DNA from: Paralichthys olivaceus
Lineage: Eukaryota; Chordata; Actinopteri; Pleuronectiformes; Paralichthyidae
Length of the DNA: 64,000 nt
NCBI RefSeq assembly: GCF_024713975.1
Contig: NC_091111.1
Location: 2,170,001 to 2,234,000, forward strand
Direction: 5' to 3'
Part shown: positions 11,870-23,800 of the stretch, piece by piece
How positions within the stretch are numbered: position 1 is the first letter of the stretch
How the letters are laid out: the number at the start of each line of letters is the position of its first letter
Position numbers and translations under genes: made by a program
Notes under the pieces: model-generated
The model's database searches: none
Seen by the model: the letters and a program-made list of their open reading frames with translations, nothing else
What the model was told of the DNA's origin: nothing

Positions 11870-14800
11870 CACCAAACTACTCTGACAACAAGCGAAGGTG
11901 CCACCCAAAAAAACCATTTACAATATATTGACAAACATTTACAGTACTCCAAAACTCTATAACATTAAGAAATACAAGAAATTATATAAATAACACTAAA
12001 GCATCAAAAACAAGAACTTTAAACTTCCCAAAAGTGAAGCCAAATATTCTGTATTGCCCCCTGGTGGATGCCTGCAGTATAGCTCCTAAACTCCACCTCC
12101 TGCATGTTAGCAAGTGGCACATGTACCAAACAAAATGTATGTTCAGGTGCTCATGATTCTGATAAGTTTAGTTTTAACTTGTACATTGGCTGAGACGTTG
12201 TGATCGACAGCTGAGATTGACTCTTCATTGGACGTTCAGGTGTATTGATGGGACCTCGATATCACAGCTCCACTCCAGGATCACTGCTGCACAGACTCTG
12301 ACACCAAATGACATCACCAGCACAAGTGATAATTCAAAGCAGAGGTCTCATGGCGCATTCTCACATTCTGATAACACTGCACCAAACCTTGTAGCAATCA
12401 TAACCTCGTTATTTAACAGACACTTTCTTAAAACATGTAAAACAAGTGTGCAGTAAAATTCATAACAGTGTTGTACATGTGTGCAGTGAGGAGCAGTTTG
12501 CCCTCATGTAGGTTTTTTCCAGTTTCCCTGAATCTTCACAACGAAGTTGACGAGTTTTACGTTAGCACGAGCCCATAAAGTGAACACATTCATGGGAAAT
12601 TTACTGGAATTGTCTTTTAATTTTAATGCCAGCTGTTGTTGTTTGAATCCTAAGAAAATGACTCATTGCTTGCGAAGATTTCAGCTTCTCATACATGCAC
12701 TGTAGCAGATAATAATTTAACTGACAGCGAGTAAACCACAAGATCGCGTTTCATTTTCCATAAACTTTGCGATGACAGGAAGAATTCAGTGATCGGCGGC
12801 TAGACTGCGGATGAGGTCATGACTGTGTCTCTGTTTCAGCCGAACCCTGGTCAGCGGGAAACACTAAGCGAACACAGCATTTGGTTTTAACACATCTGAA
12901 GTTCATTTCTCCTAAATTAAATCAAGCAGCAGGATTGGAGAGCACCTTTCACCTTTTTTATGACACTAATGCTCTTAGATCCCGGTGTGTGAACGAGCAC
13001 ATGCTGCACTTTTCATGTCGGGTTCTACATCTCTTTATTGCTGCAGCTGTATTCATGGTGTAAAAGGCAACTTAGCACCTTTATTTTTGCTTTCAACGTG
13101 AATAGTTGAGTTTTACAGCTGTGTTTAGGTGTAATTAAAAGAATCTGCACAGGGAAGGGTTTCTTGTTCATTACATAGCATTTAGGTTTTATTTTAAGAG
13201 GGAAAATTCACACATGCTGCACTGTTTTTAAGATCCACGTGTGTGTCTCGCCTTCAGTCTTGTGTTGTTGCTGTGTGTCGCAGGCTGGTCAAAGATGCCC
13301 CCTGGGATGAAGTTCCTTTGGCGCACTCATTGGTTGGGTTCGCCACCGCTTACGACTTCCTGTATGAGTACTTGAACAAGGGCCAACAGGAGCGATTTCT
13401 GCAGGTGATCGGCAACGCGTCACGCCTGATGTATGAGAAGTCCTACGTCCGAGGCTGGGGCTTCCAGTACCTGCACAACCATCAGCCCACCAACTGTGTG
13501 GCTCTGCTCACAGGAAGCCTGGTTTACATGACACAAGGTGAGTGATCCATGTCTTTATGATGTGGCTTTGTGCTTGCCCTCGCTGCAGGGTTTCAAACAT
13601 GTTTTTATGTAGGGATATGCAGGTCTGACACTGATATCAGATATCGGTCTGTCCTAATCTGATCTAATCCATCCTGTGTTATACAAGTTTGTTGTGTTGT
13701 GAATTCACAGTATCCCAAGTGTTTCCAGCCATTTTTAAATGTAGAGAAATCTGTCATTTTGATCATGGTAACAATTCATTTCATTTGGTCTGTTTCATTA
13801 GTTCGGCTCTTACCCCAGAGACATCCAATGTTTGCCAGTGTCAGAGAAACTCCAATTTCTACCATGAAAACTGCTTCGTTCATTGTTTTAACTGGATCTA
13901 ATTACATGGTGTGCTGTTTTAGAGAGGAGGAGACCTCTGTGGATAAGTTAGCTCTCTGTAAAAACCTCTTTAACAATGATCACTGACTGAAATGATGACA
14001 ACAGCGGTGAAGGCAACAATTCATATGATCCCACATCACTTCATGACAAAACCAAACCAAGTGTTTTTGTTAATGATTTGCGTGCTAAATTGGCAGAATA
14101 TTACATATTGTGTGTTTAATGCTAATTCTCTGAGTAACTTGTAAACAGTTTTCTCTCCCAGTCACAAAAGTGCTTGCTCATTGTGGGAACTGTTGGGTTT
14201 CTCTAATTTTTAAGGTCTCTTTTTATGGATATGTGCCTTCAGATAATGTATATTTTGATTTTGGGCAATACAAATAAGATTGTATATAGTTTGTTTGCAA
14301 GCAAAATTACACATAACTCAAAAGAACAGATTTCCACTAATATGGGTCGAAGGATGTGATATAAGTCAGGGGTGAAGCCACAACATTTTGTTGCGGACTC
14401 AGATCAGAGGGCAGATCCAGGAATTTATTTTCACTTTCTTTAACTTTAGGAGATTTTTCTACATTTTCATCATTTCCCCAGAGAATAACTTGTTGACTTT
14501 GATGGCAAAAATCAGCCACAGCAGCTTGATGTACTTTGATTTGGGGAGATATGTGCTCTGAACGCCATAAGGTTTTATTTCAGTTATGGTTCATATTTGA
14601 ATCCAATTTACAGAGGTCGGCCATTGAAAGGTGAATTCCTGCTGCACGGCTTGTTTTGCTCATGGGGATTTGATTTCTGCAACAAAAAGCTCCAGTGCTG
14701 ATGTGAACCAAATGACAGCTGGATTTCTGAGAGTGGCTGCGGTCACAGTGGTTTTATTCGGACAGGGATAACAACAGGCATAAAGCTGTGTAACACTCAG

Positions 14801-17800
14801 GAGAGTTAGAGCCTGACCTGAGATCAGAAAAAAGCCAGTTCAGCACGTCTGTGTTACCTGGGTAGTGGATTCTGCCTTGGTACTTTTGTTTATGACAGAT
14901 TTTATTTGTTAATGTGTGCGTTACAGGAGAGCACATGCAGAGATGATAGGTTCATACCCAGCAGGAGGGAGAAAATAGCTTTTCAATAGATTGTTAACAC
15001 GATGTATTTGCAGTGATCAAATAAAGAGCTCTTATTTCAGCTGCTTCATTTAGCAGCCTCACTCAGCCATCACGAGTGACACTGTGCAGAGGCCTGGCTG
15101 TATTCCATTATGCATCATTCATCTCTTGTGCAAAAGGATGACATAAGGTCCAAATATTATTCTGTTAAAGTGACTTCGAACAAATGGAAGTTTGTGTCGC
15201 AGCCAAATGGAGAAACTCATGCCGATGAAGAGCAAACTGTGCTTTCTGCTTGTTCTTTGGTGGATGTCTGTCACAAGGCATTTGTTTCCATCGTTGTGTT
15301 TTCTAAAATAACATAGTGTTCCACCCCACTGAAATAAAAGATGCCTGTGCTGTCATGTGTGTTTGGTTCTTGGTTTAGATAACCAGATAAGAATGTAGCA
15401 GCAGCAGCAGCTCAGAGGAAACATACATTCCAGATGCAGGTGTTTGCTTGTTGGCTCCTGGAAGCATCAGCTCAGTGCCCAGTTTAAAGTACAGCTCAAA
15501 CATCTACCAGAGCAGCAATGCTACGTGAACACTACTAGTTAAACTGCACCTCCTGGTAGCATTGAACTAGCATTACAAACTGATGTTTTTTGTATCAAGC
15601 TGTTATTTCCAGTAAGAAGCAGAGTAGTGTGACCAAACATTACATCAGTACATTTCTAACTATTTAAAGCTGTGCTGCAAGCCATGCCATATACATAACC
15701 CATACTTATGATGCTTGTTCTTGTTTTGGTTTGGTGACAAGGTGGAACAGTTTCTGAGTTAAATGTTGGCATTCATTACAGGTAGTCAAGTGGTGACTGA
15801 TAAGAGCCAATTCAAATGTGGGTGTCTATACATCATTGTTTCCGAAAGTCTGGGTTTCTGCCAAAGACTAAACAGTGACCCTGGAGTTTTCAAATTAAAA
15901 GAGCCTGCAACATTTCCAAGAGTCTCTGTTAGACGGGCTCAAAAACTCCACAGTAGAGTGGTTATAGCCTGGGAGGGAAAATAGTATCAAAACACAGACA
16001 GTGTGGACGTGTATTTGGTAAAATATTGCAATAAAGAAACAAGGAGAACTGGGGGATAGTCATGTGACACAACTATAGCAAAGTATGTGAAGTCAAAATG
16101 CTTGCAACTGAGCTGTCATCCTCTGGGACAGATTGTATTTAAGCACTGACTGTCTCACCCCTATTTTTAAATACATTGAAAAAGAATTACGGGTTGAATG
16201 TCCATAAGATCCTTGCAATTGCTCTCTACCAACTGTGTGGCATTCTGACTGAAGGAGTTCAGGGGCATGCAGTTAAAGAGTCACAGGAAGTTCAGTAAAT
16301 CCTTGACCTTTTGCATTCCTTTGTACAGCAGGGTGATGCTGCTCTAGAGAACTAAGTTAAATATGGACTGATTAAATATGGATTTATTAGGAGAGCTCGA
16401 GAAGGAACTGTCATTTTCTCAGAATCAGTAAGTCCTAATAGCCGTTAACTGTTTTGTCAAACTGCTGACAGGACACGTCCAACTGCCACTCTTTATTTCT
16501 ATTAGATTATCTTTATCTTTGATCTTTGTGACATCATTCATCTGTCTGCCAAGCAGGAACTACAAAACTTGTTTTTGTGCACCAGGTGAGCAGTTTTCAT
16601 TCAGGTGATAGGGCACCATCTTTGAGTGTGGTAGGTCCTACTTTACAATACATACATGACCAGTTTTCATGGGATACATGAAATACATGGGATTATTGTT
16701 TCTCATTAAGTCATTAGTTTACGTGCTCAACACTGTGTAATCATTATTGTTTAATTTTCAGTTATGCAGCACTCTTGTGTATACATTACAGTGTTGGCAG
16801 CTGATAGTGGATAGTGGTGGTGGATCCTGATAGTGGTGGCGGATGATCATGGACTATGATTACAACAGGACTGCTTGATATACAATACCTCTACTCACAT
16901 GCTCTACTATATTGACATTGCTACTACTTTCATCTCTATAAGACATTTTCTTATGCACAAATACTTTAAACATAGACACACTTTTCCATTATGTTACAAA
17001 TTGTGTATTTTAGTCAATGTTGTTAATACTTTCTGCACATCGTCCCTGTTCCCTCATGGTTTCCGTCATTATTCATGCTGACTGCTCAGTTTCTCTTCTG
17101 TTTTTTGCCAACACTGAAACTGTTGCTTCCTCCTCTGGAAATGCTTGAGAAAATGCATAATTTCCTGTCCGTCAGAGGACTGACACCATGTACTATCAAT
17201 TAATCATTAGTGTTGTCCTTTTAGGTCATTGTCTGCTCCTCAACCTCTACCTTTATTAATACCCACAATCATTGAAAAAGATGATAAATTCACAGAGCAC
17301 TACCTACTCAGTTCAAACCAGCACACAGACACATGTGCTGGTTTGAGTTAGCTAGCGTAAGCAGGCAAGCTATTTTTCATTGGACTTGGTGAAGACCAAA
17401 ACAGAGTTGAAAGCAGAGCGAATAATGTAATGATTTTTATGTGACCAAAAAGCAAGGCTTGAAATTGCTTTCATGAATATGCTGTTTGTTAGCATGAGTT
17501 AATAATCGAATAATTACAGAAATCTCTCTGTTATTTTAAGGGCCCAACGAAGTGCAGTGTCAAATTCAGTATGATTTGCACATGGGACATGTTTAGTATT
17601 AATAAACTGACCAGTGCTCTGTAGCAGCGGCGGCTGGGTCTCATAAACAGAATGGACGTTTTCCATTATTTCAACAGCACGGTTACGACAGCGGCAACAA
17701 CAAGTACTCCAGGGATCTACATACCAAGTCGAGCTTCACCGAACTTTGAATAAACAGGTGAACAGCTCTTTGTGCGTGGATTCAGGGTTCTGTGAACAAA

Positions 17801-20800
17801 GTCCTGCAAGCTCCAACTAGGTTTATCACAGGCCAAACAAACAATACATTCCAAACAGGTTTTGAACAGGCACTGAACTAATATAACAAATTTTGGGTGT
17901 TCATCTTGTTCCTTTGCTCTCTCCTCTGTAATTAGTGCAGCTTGAAATGAGCAAATAAGACTATTTTTATGTGATTGTTGCATGTGTAGCTATGATAGGT
18001 CCACTGACAAAGGAGTCTGTCATAGCAGTTGGTTGCAATCGTAATTGTTCATATTATGTTTTAACTTGAGGAAAGCGACTGAAGCATGTCGGCGCCTCTG
18101 TTGCTCTGGAGTGTGGTCCTGCACTGTATGAGTGCACGTCAAGCTCTGTTTGTGTAAATGTGGTCTTTGTTAATAGCAAGAGTTCCTGTTTGATGGTAAA
18201 TACCTGCTCTGTGTAGGGCCAAGCGGTCCCCAAGCCTAAACCAAACACGACTGGGGGACGGCTCCAGTGGGCGGACCTGCACCCGCAACCACCCAGCCGG
18301 TTACTGCCGATACCCCCTGGGATTCCTCAAAGAGTTGTTGCTGGTGTGTTTATATAGACGCTTGTTCTCACAGTAAATGCTGCGTGTGTGTGTTTGGGAG
18401 AGAGTATATGTAGTGTAGTGTCCCACAGTGGTGTCATGCTTTCCATGACCACAGCTAAATGTTGCGTGTGGAAGGTTTCTTTAGGTAACAGACTGAGAAG
18501 ACTCTGTTTGCTGTAGCGCCGTTTTCCATTTATTCCATTTGTGACATAACACATAAACCACACTGCATAACACGGCCCTGTTCACTCATAACTTATAACA
18601 TACGGTTTCTCACTTCATGTCCTGCTTTGAACATACAGTATTTGAATTAATTAAATTAAAACACTTTTAATGCCCCTGCTTTAAAAGAGGATTACTGCTC
18701 TCCTTATTTATGCAAAGCACATAAAGAACTATTGTTGGGCATATATGTTGCATAAATATCTAATGGGGACTAGCATAAATCAGTATCTCAATGATTGTAA
18801 ATGACACAGGAGTAATCTTTGGGAAGTATGTTCCCACTGGATCTTCTTAGATCCAGAAGTGAGAAAACTAGCACCACCACATATTCCAGCTTGTGGCTTT
18901 CAAAAGCTATTGGAGTTTTTTTTACAAGTAGGAAAGCCACTGACAACATATTCACCACTGGCTATTTTTATCTGTATGTGATGGGGACTAGCATAAATCA
19001 GTATCTCAATGATTGTACATGACATAGGAGTCATCTTTGGGAAGTATGTTCCCACTGGATCTTCCTTGATCCAGAAGTGAGAAAACTAGCACCACCACAG
19101 AGCTAGTGGCTAACTCTTGAACCATAGCTTGCAAGATTTCAATTTTCAGATATTGATCAAAGTAAAATTTGCACTTTAATAGATCGTCCATATTTTTGTC
19201 CAATCAGGTTTAGCTCATCACCTCATCTCCTACAACTTGGGCCCATTCCTTAATGAATTTTGATGTACAGATTAGTGTCTTGCACGGTTCGTTTTTGCAG
19301 ACCTGACCCATTGCCTGCAATGATCTGGTGGTTAAGTTGTGTTATTGGAAAAGTATCTGTCAATTGTCAGAGAACCTTTGCTCCTTCAACTGTCGATGTG
19401 TTTCCTCAGTGACATCGTTTCCAGCTTGTGGCTTTCAAAAGCTCATGGATTTTTTTCACAAGCAGGAAAGCCACTGACAATATATTCACCACTGGCTATT
19501 TTTATCTGTATGTGACCCATTTTGATGTACTAGCTAGTTCAGTGTCAGTAGTGAAAGTTATTTGAGTGGAAGTACCAGTCAGTAGCCGACCTGGTTCCGG
19601 ACTCACACAAAAAACATGGTCTCATTAATAACAGCTGGACTGATGAACTCATACCTCCATAACCCACTTGGTGCAGTTACCACCAAGCCTGATGAAATTT
19701 GTAATTTCCACCCTGCACAATGCTCGAATAAGCCCTGATAAAACCCAATTTCTTCCAACGTCCCTCGTCTGAGGACTTTTCCCTGTCTCTCTATAGCAGC
19801 TTCGACTCTGTCCTGGACATCAGCCACCAGCAACACCTTGTACTTTAACCAAAGTTGCAGCCTCTGTAACGTGTCCAGCCCACAGCACTGAGCCACACAA
19901 CACTACTTTGTTTAACAAAGTTAGCAGGGTCATATAGTGCGTCTGTGATAAATGGGAAACCAAAGGTCTGTCTGGACCAGATTTTATTATTATTATTTGT
20001 GAGGTGCAGGTTAATTCCTGTATTTGAACATAGTCATCACTTTATATTTACAATAAATATCTTGATTTGAGCAGAAGCTACTGGCAGTAATCACAATTTA
20101 CTTCCTTCAAGAAATGCTCTTTGAGTGTTTAAATGCAGTTCCGAGTGAAAGTGAATCTGAAACTTAATGCCAAAAAAGAATGAAGGTTGACCTAATGCTT
20201 AATATGTTCAGTATTTCTATTTCATTTGTATAGTAACATCACAACATGCATTTTCTCAAGACACTTTACAAAGTATGGTCTAGACCTTAGGCAACTGAAA
20301 AACTCCTTCATTAACTGGAAGAAACCTCTTTCAGGACCAGACTCAATGTGGGCGGCCATCTGAGCAGAGAAGAATAGTGGTCACATTAAAAGGCAACTCT
20401 ACAATGTGCAGTTCTTTAATGCAAAACACAATGCCACATATACCACCTGTTTTGAGGGAGTGGGCAATTGACATGCAAACTGAAGGAATGCCCACCAGAG
20501 CTGTTGTACATGCACTGAATGTTCATTTCATTTCCACCTCCAACGTTGTTTCTTAGATTGTGGCAGTACATTCAATGTCCAAAATACCCTTTATGTGAAA
20601 CTGTAGTTCAGATCCCCTTTAAAATATTAACTGCACATTTTAGAGTGGCTTTTGTTGTGACCAGTCTGAGGCACATCTGTGCAATAATCATGCTTTATAA
20701 TCAGCATCTTTTGATATGTCACACCTGTCACGTGGACGGATTATCTTGGCAGTGGTGAGGTGCTCACTTAACACAGATTTCGATGAATTTGAGAATAAAA

Positions 20801-23800
20801 TGTATGAGAAATTAGCCATTTCTTTGCATAGATGAACTTCAATTCATGAAAAATGGAAGCAAAAACCAAGGGTTTATATTTTTGTGTACCTTAGCTGTAC
20901 CATGTATTCTTTGAAAGTCATATGGGGGACAGAGGCAAATCCCATGGCTGACATACAGAGACAAATAACCACACATGCTCACATTTAATCTCCATTCATC
21001 TAACCTGCATGCGACAGTGTTTATCACTGCACTATTCTGCCACCCCCAAGTTGACTCAACAAATCTAGAATAGAATTGAACATGGTTATACCAGTCAACT
21101 TAAATAACAATAACAGAAAAAAACAATGGCAGGACTAGGTATCTCTGACTGTATTCAACCTGTGACACCATCTCAACTCCCTGTTTTGCAGGTTACCTTC
21201 AGGAGGCTTACCTCTGGACCAAGCAGGTCTTGTCCATCATGGAGAAGTCCATGGTCCTCCTGCAGGATGTGACGGATGGCTCCCTGTATGAAGGCGTGGC
21301 TTATGGGACTTACACCACCCGCTCTCTGTTCCAGTACATGTTCCTGGTGCAGCGCCACTTTGCCATTGGCCACTTCGACCACCCGTGGCTTCTCAAACAC
21401 TTTGCCTTCCTCTACAGGACTATCCTGCCCGGTAACTGTCACATCAACTGCTGTTTGTTTACTTTACTAAACGGCTGAGAAATGCATTCGATACACTTTT
21501 CACCTCAGTCAACAACCATGAATAAGTGGTTACTTAGCTGTGAATGACAGACACATCCAGCTAGCCTATATGCCAAATTGTATAAATTAGATTGGAAATG
21601 AAAATGACCGTAGACTGCCTCATTGGAGAGTAGCTTCTCCTCTCAGCTTAAATGGGGTATGCCTGCATGTAGCTCCTACCCCCCTGGATGTCTTTTCGAA
21701 GCTGAGCTGCGATCTGAGGGACCTGTGGTGCCCTGGAAGTTTCATCTGAAGGTCAGAAGAAGGGCAGCAGCAGAGGAGGGGGCCCCGAGGTCAGGCTTGG
21801 ACATTTCACAACCCCCGCAACAGTTTCTGTATTGTGTTTGAATGACACTGCTGCACTCAGACAGCACCTCTAATTACACCAGCCAAGAGAGCCCCAGACC
21901 CAGAGCCACAATGGCAGCTTTCTCCCTCCAGCAGACAGGAAGACAAGGCCAGATTATCCTCAACTGCCCCCTCAGCAGCAGACCATTGCTGTCCCCTCAC
22001 TGACTGTGTATGTTCCCTGGTTAAGTGTTTGTGTACAGTTGACAGAAAGCAAATGGTAATTAGAATGTTGCTAACACCTGAAAAAGGAGTTTTCTTGGGA
22101 CAAAATATTGTTTTCTCCCTGTAGCCAAAATCTGATTTTAAAAACAGTTGTGGCAGTTGGATGATAGCTCTCCTCTCCCTGATTGTGTGAATGTGATACA
22201 GATGACAGGAAGTAAATGGAAAGTGATATAGCATTACTGACAGGCTGTGATAGGAGCTGAAATATTAGTTGATATGAAACGGCCTTGTGTGTCCACATAG
22301 TGGTATTTATCTCTGCATATGCATTGTTGTCACTGCAGACATCTTCATTTAATGTACAATATAATATAATTTCTATATGACGCATCTATGACAAGCCACC
22401 ACTGACACTGTGTATTCATCATCTCATCCAGGATTTCATCGGACAGTAGCCATTGCAGATTCCAACTACAACTGGTTCTACGGGCCGGAAAGCCAGCTGG
22501 TCTTCTTGGATCGCTATGTGTTGCGTAATGGCAGTGGAAACTGGTTGGCAGATGTGATTCATCAAAACAGGGTGATGGAAGGGCCAGGGCAGGCTGGAAA
22601 GGGCCAGCGGTGGTGTACACTCCACACTGAGTTCATCTGGTAAGCTGCTGAATTTAGTTTAACAATGGGACATTTTTTACTGCAGTTTTTCTATGTACTG
22701 CTATTATCAAAGACAGATCGTGGAATTTTTTTTATTAGTTTTTCTGTAACATTTCGAGACAGGACTTATTTCCACATTGAGGAAATGATGTCTGGATCTC
22801 TATATTGAAAAAAACACATCTTTGTTGTGATCTATGGGCCTCATTCACCAATATCTTCTGAAGTTTTTTTTTATATTTGCTCTCAAGAAAGTTCATTATG
22901 TTTTCTTAGGGCTATGACTGCGGGGTCGTGTGCACACACAGAAATCAAAGGAACTGACTCTTGTCAGTCCAGAATGCCAAAACAGAAATCTAAAGATGGT
23001 GGCACACCAGAGTCAACCTGAAAAAAACATTAAGTGAAAGCTAAGAAAGTCCCACAGTTGATGAAGTCAAGTAAAAACAGTCTGATCTGAAATCAAAAGA
23101 AATATTGTTAACAGGGAAGAGAGAGGTGGAGGACAGAGTTCTCTAAGCAGCGCATCATTGGAAACATAGCACTGAGGGTGAAACCTCAGCTGATACCAAA
23201 CCCGAGCCTGGCGGCTCAGGTCAAACATTTCAAAATTATTTTTGGGTCGGTCACGTTGACTTGGCTGATGTTTTTACACTGCACATGGTTTTCTCTGCTC
23301 GGACACACACGTGGGCGCCGTGTCAACAGCTGCATCTCCTGGCTCATCTGCAATCCTGAATCAGAACATCAGATAATTTTTCAGAATATTGGTGACAATC
23401 GATATTCTGACAAATATTTCAACTGACACATTCAATATGCAAACACAAGTGTGTAAAACCTACGGATGGGTGACTTTTATTGTTTAAGAGCTGGATAGAA
23501 GTGTAGGATTATTTGGTATGAGAAATGATATAGCTTGCTTATGCTGACTTCTTCCTTGATAGTTCCCTCAATCATAAAATGGAATTAGCTTCTAAATTCA
23601 TGCTTTAATCAGAATTTAATCATATATTTACAATCACATATTTACTGTATAGAGTTTGATAGACAGCTACACTGGACCTAATGGGCAAACGTCCCAGAGT
23701 TCCTTTGAGATGTGTGAAACACCACGGATGCCTTTAAGGGACAGTTGCTGCTCGCACATACTTTGTCTTTAAATGTGGTCGACAACATTCCATAGAAACA

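Larger units (their letters stand above)
6767..13283 (+). other. dse intron 1
   Basis: This is a 6.5 kb phase 2 intron. It holds a TTAA-flanked short transposon (10376-10743), a perfect 20-bp inverted repeat (9015-9062), a degraded LINE-like stretch (about 11330-11515) and TA-rich repeats near 11838-11869. Open frames at 9316-9837 and 9929-10348 look like chance ORFs with no known family. Confidence 0.85.
13538..21191 (+). other. dse intron 2
   Basis: This is a 7.65 kb phase 1 intron. It contains a fish tail-type repeat (14150-14285), a duplicated unit (18763-19515), an inverted relic of dse exon 5 (19757-19963) and a reverse tail-type repeat (20217-20352). No exon is expected here, because protein and phase are continuous across it. 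Confidence 0.85.
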
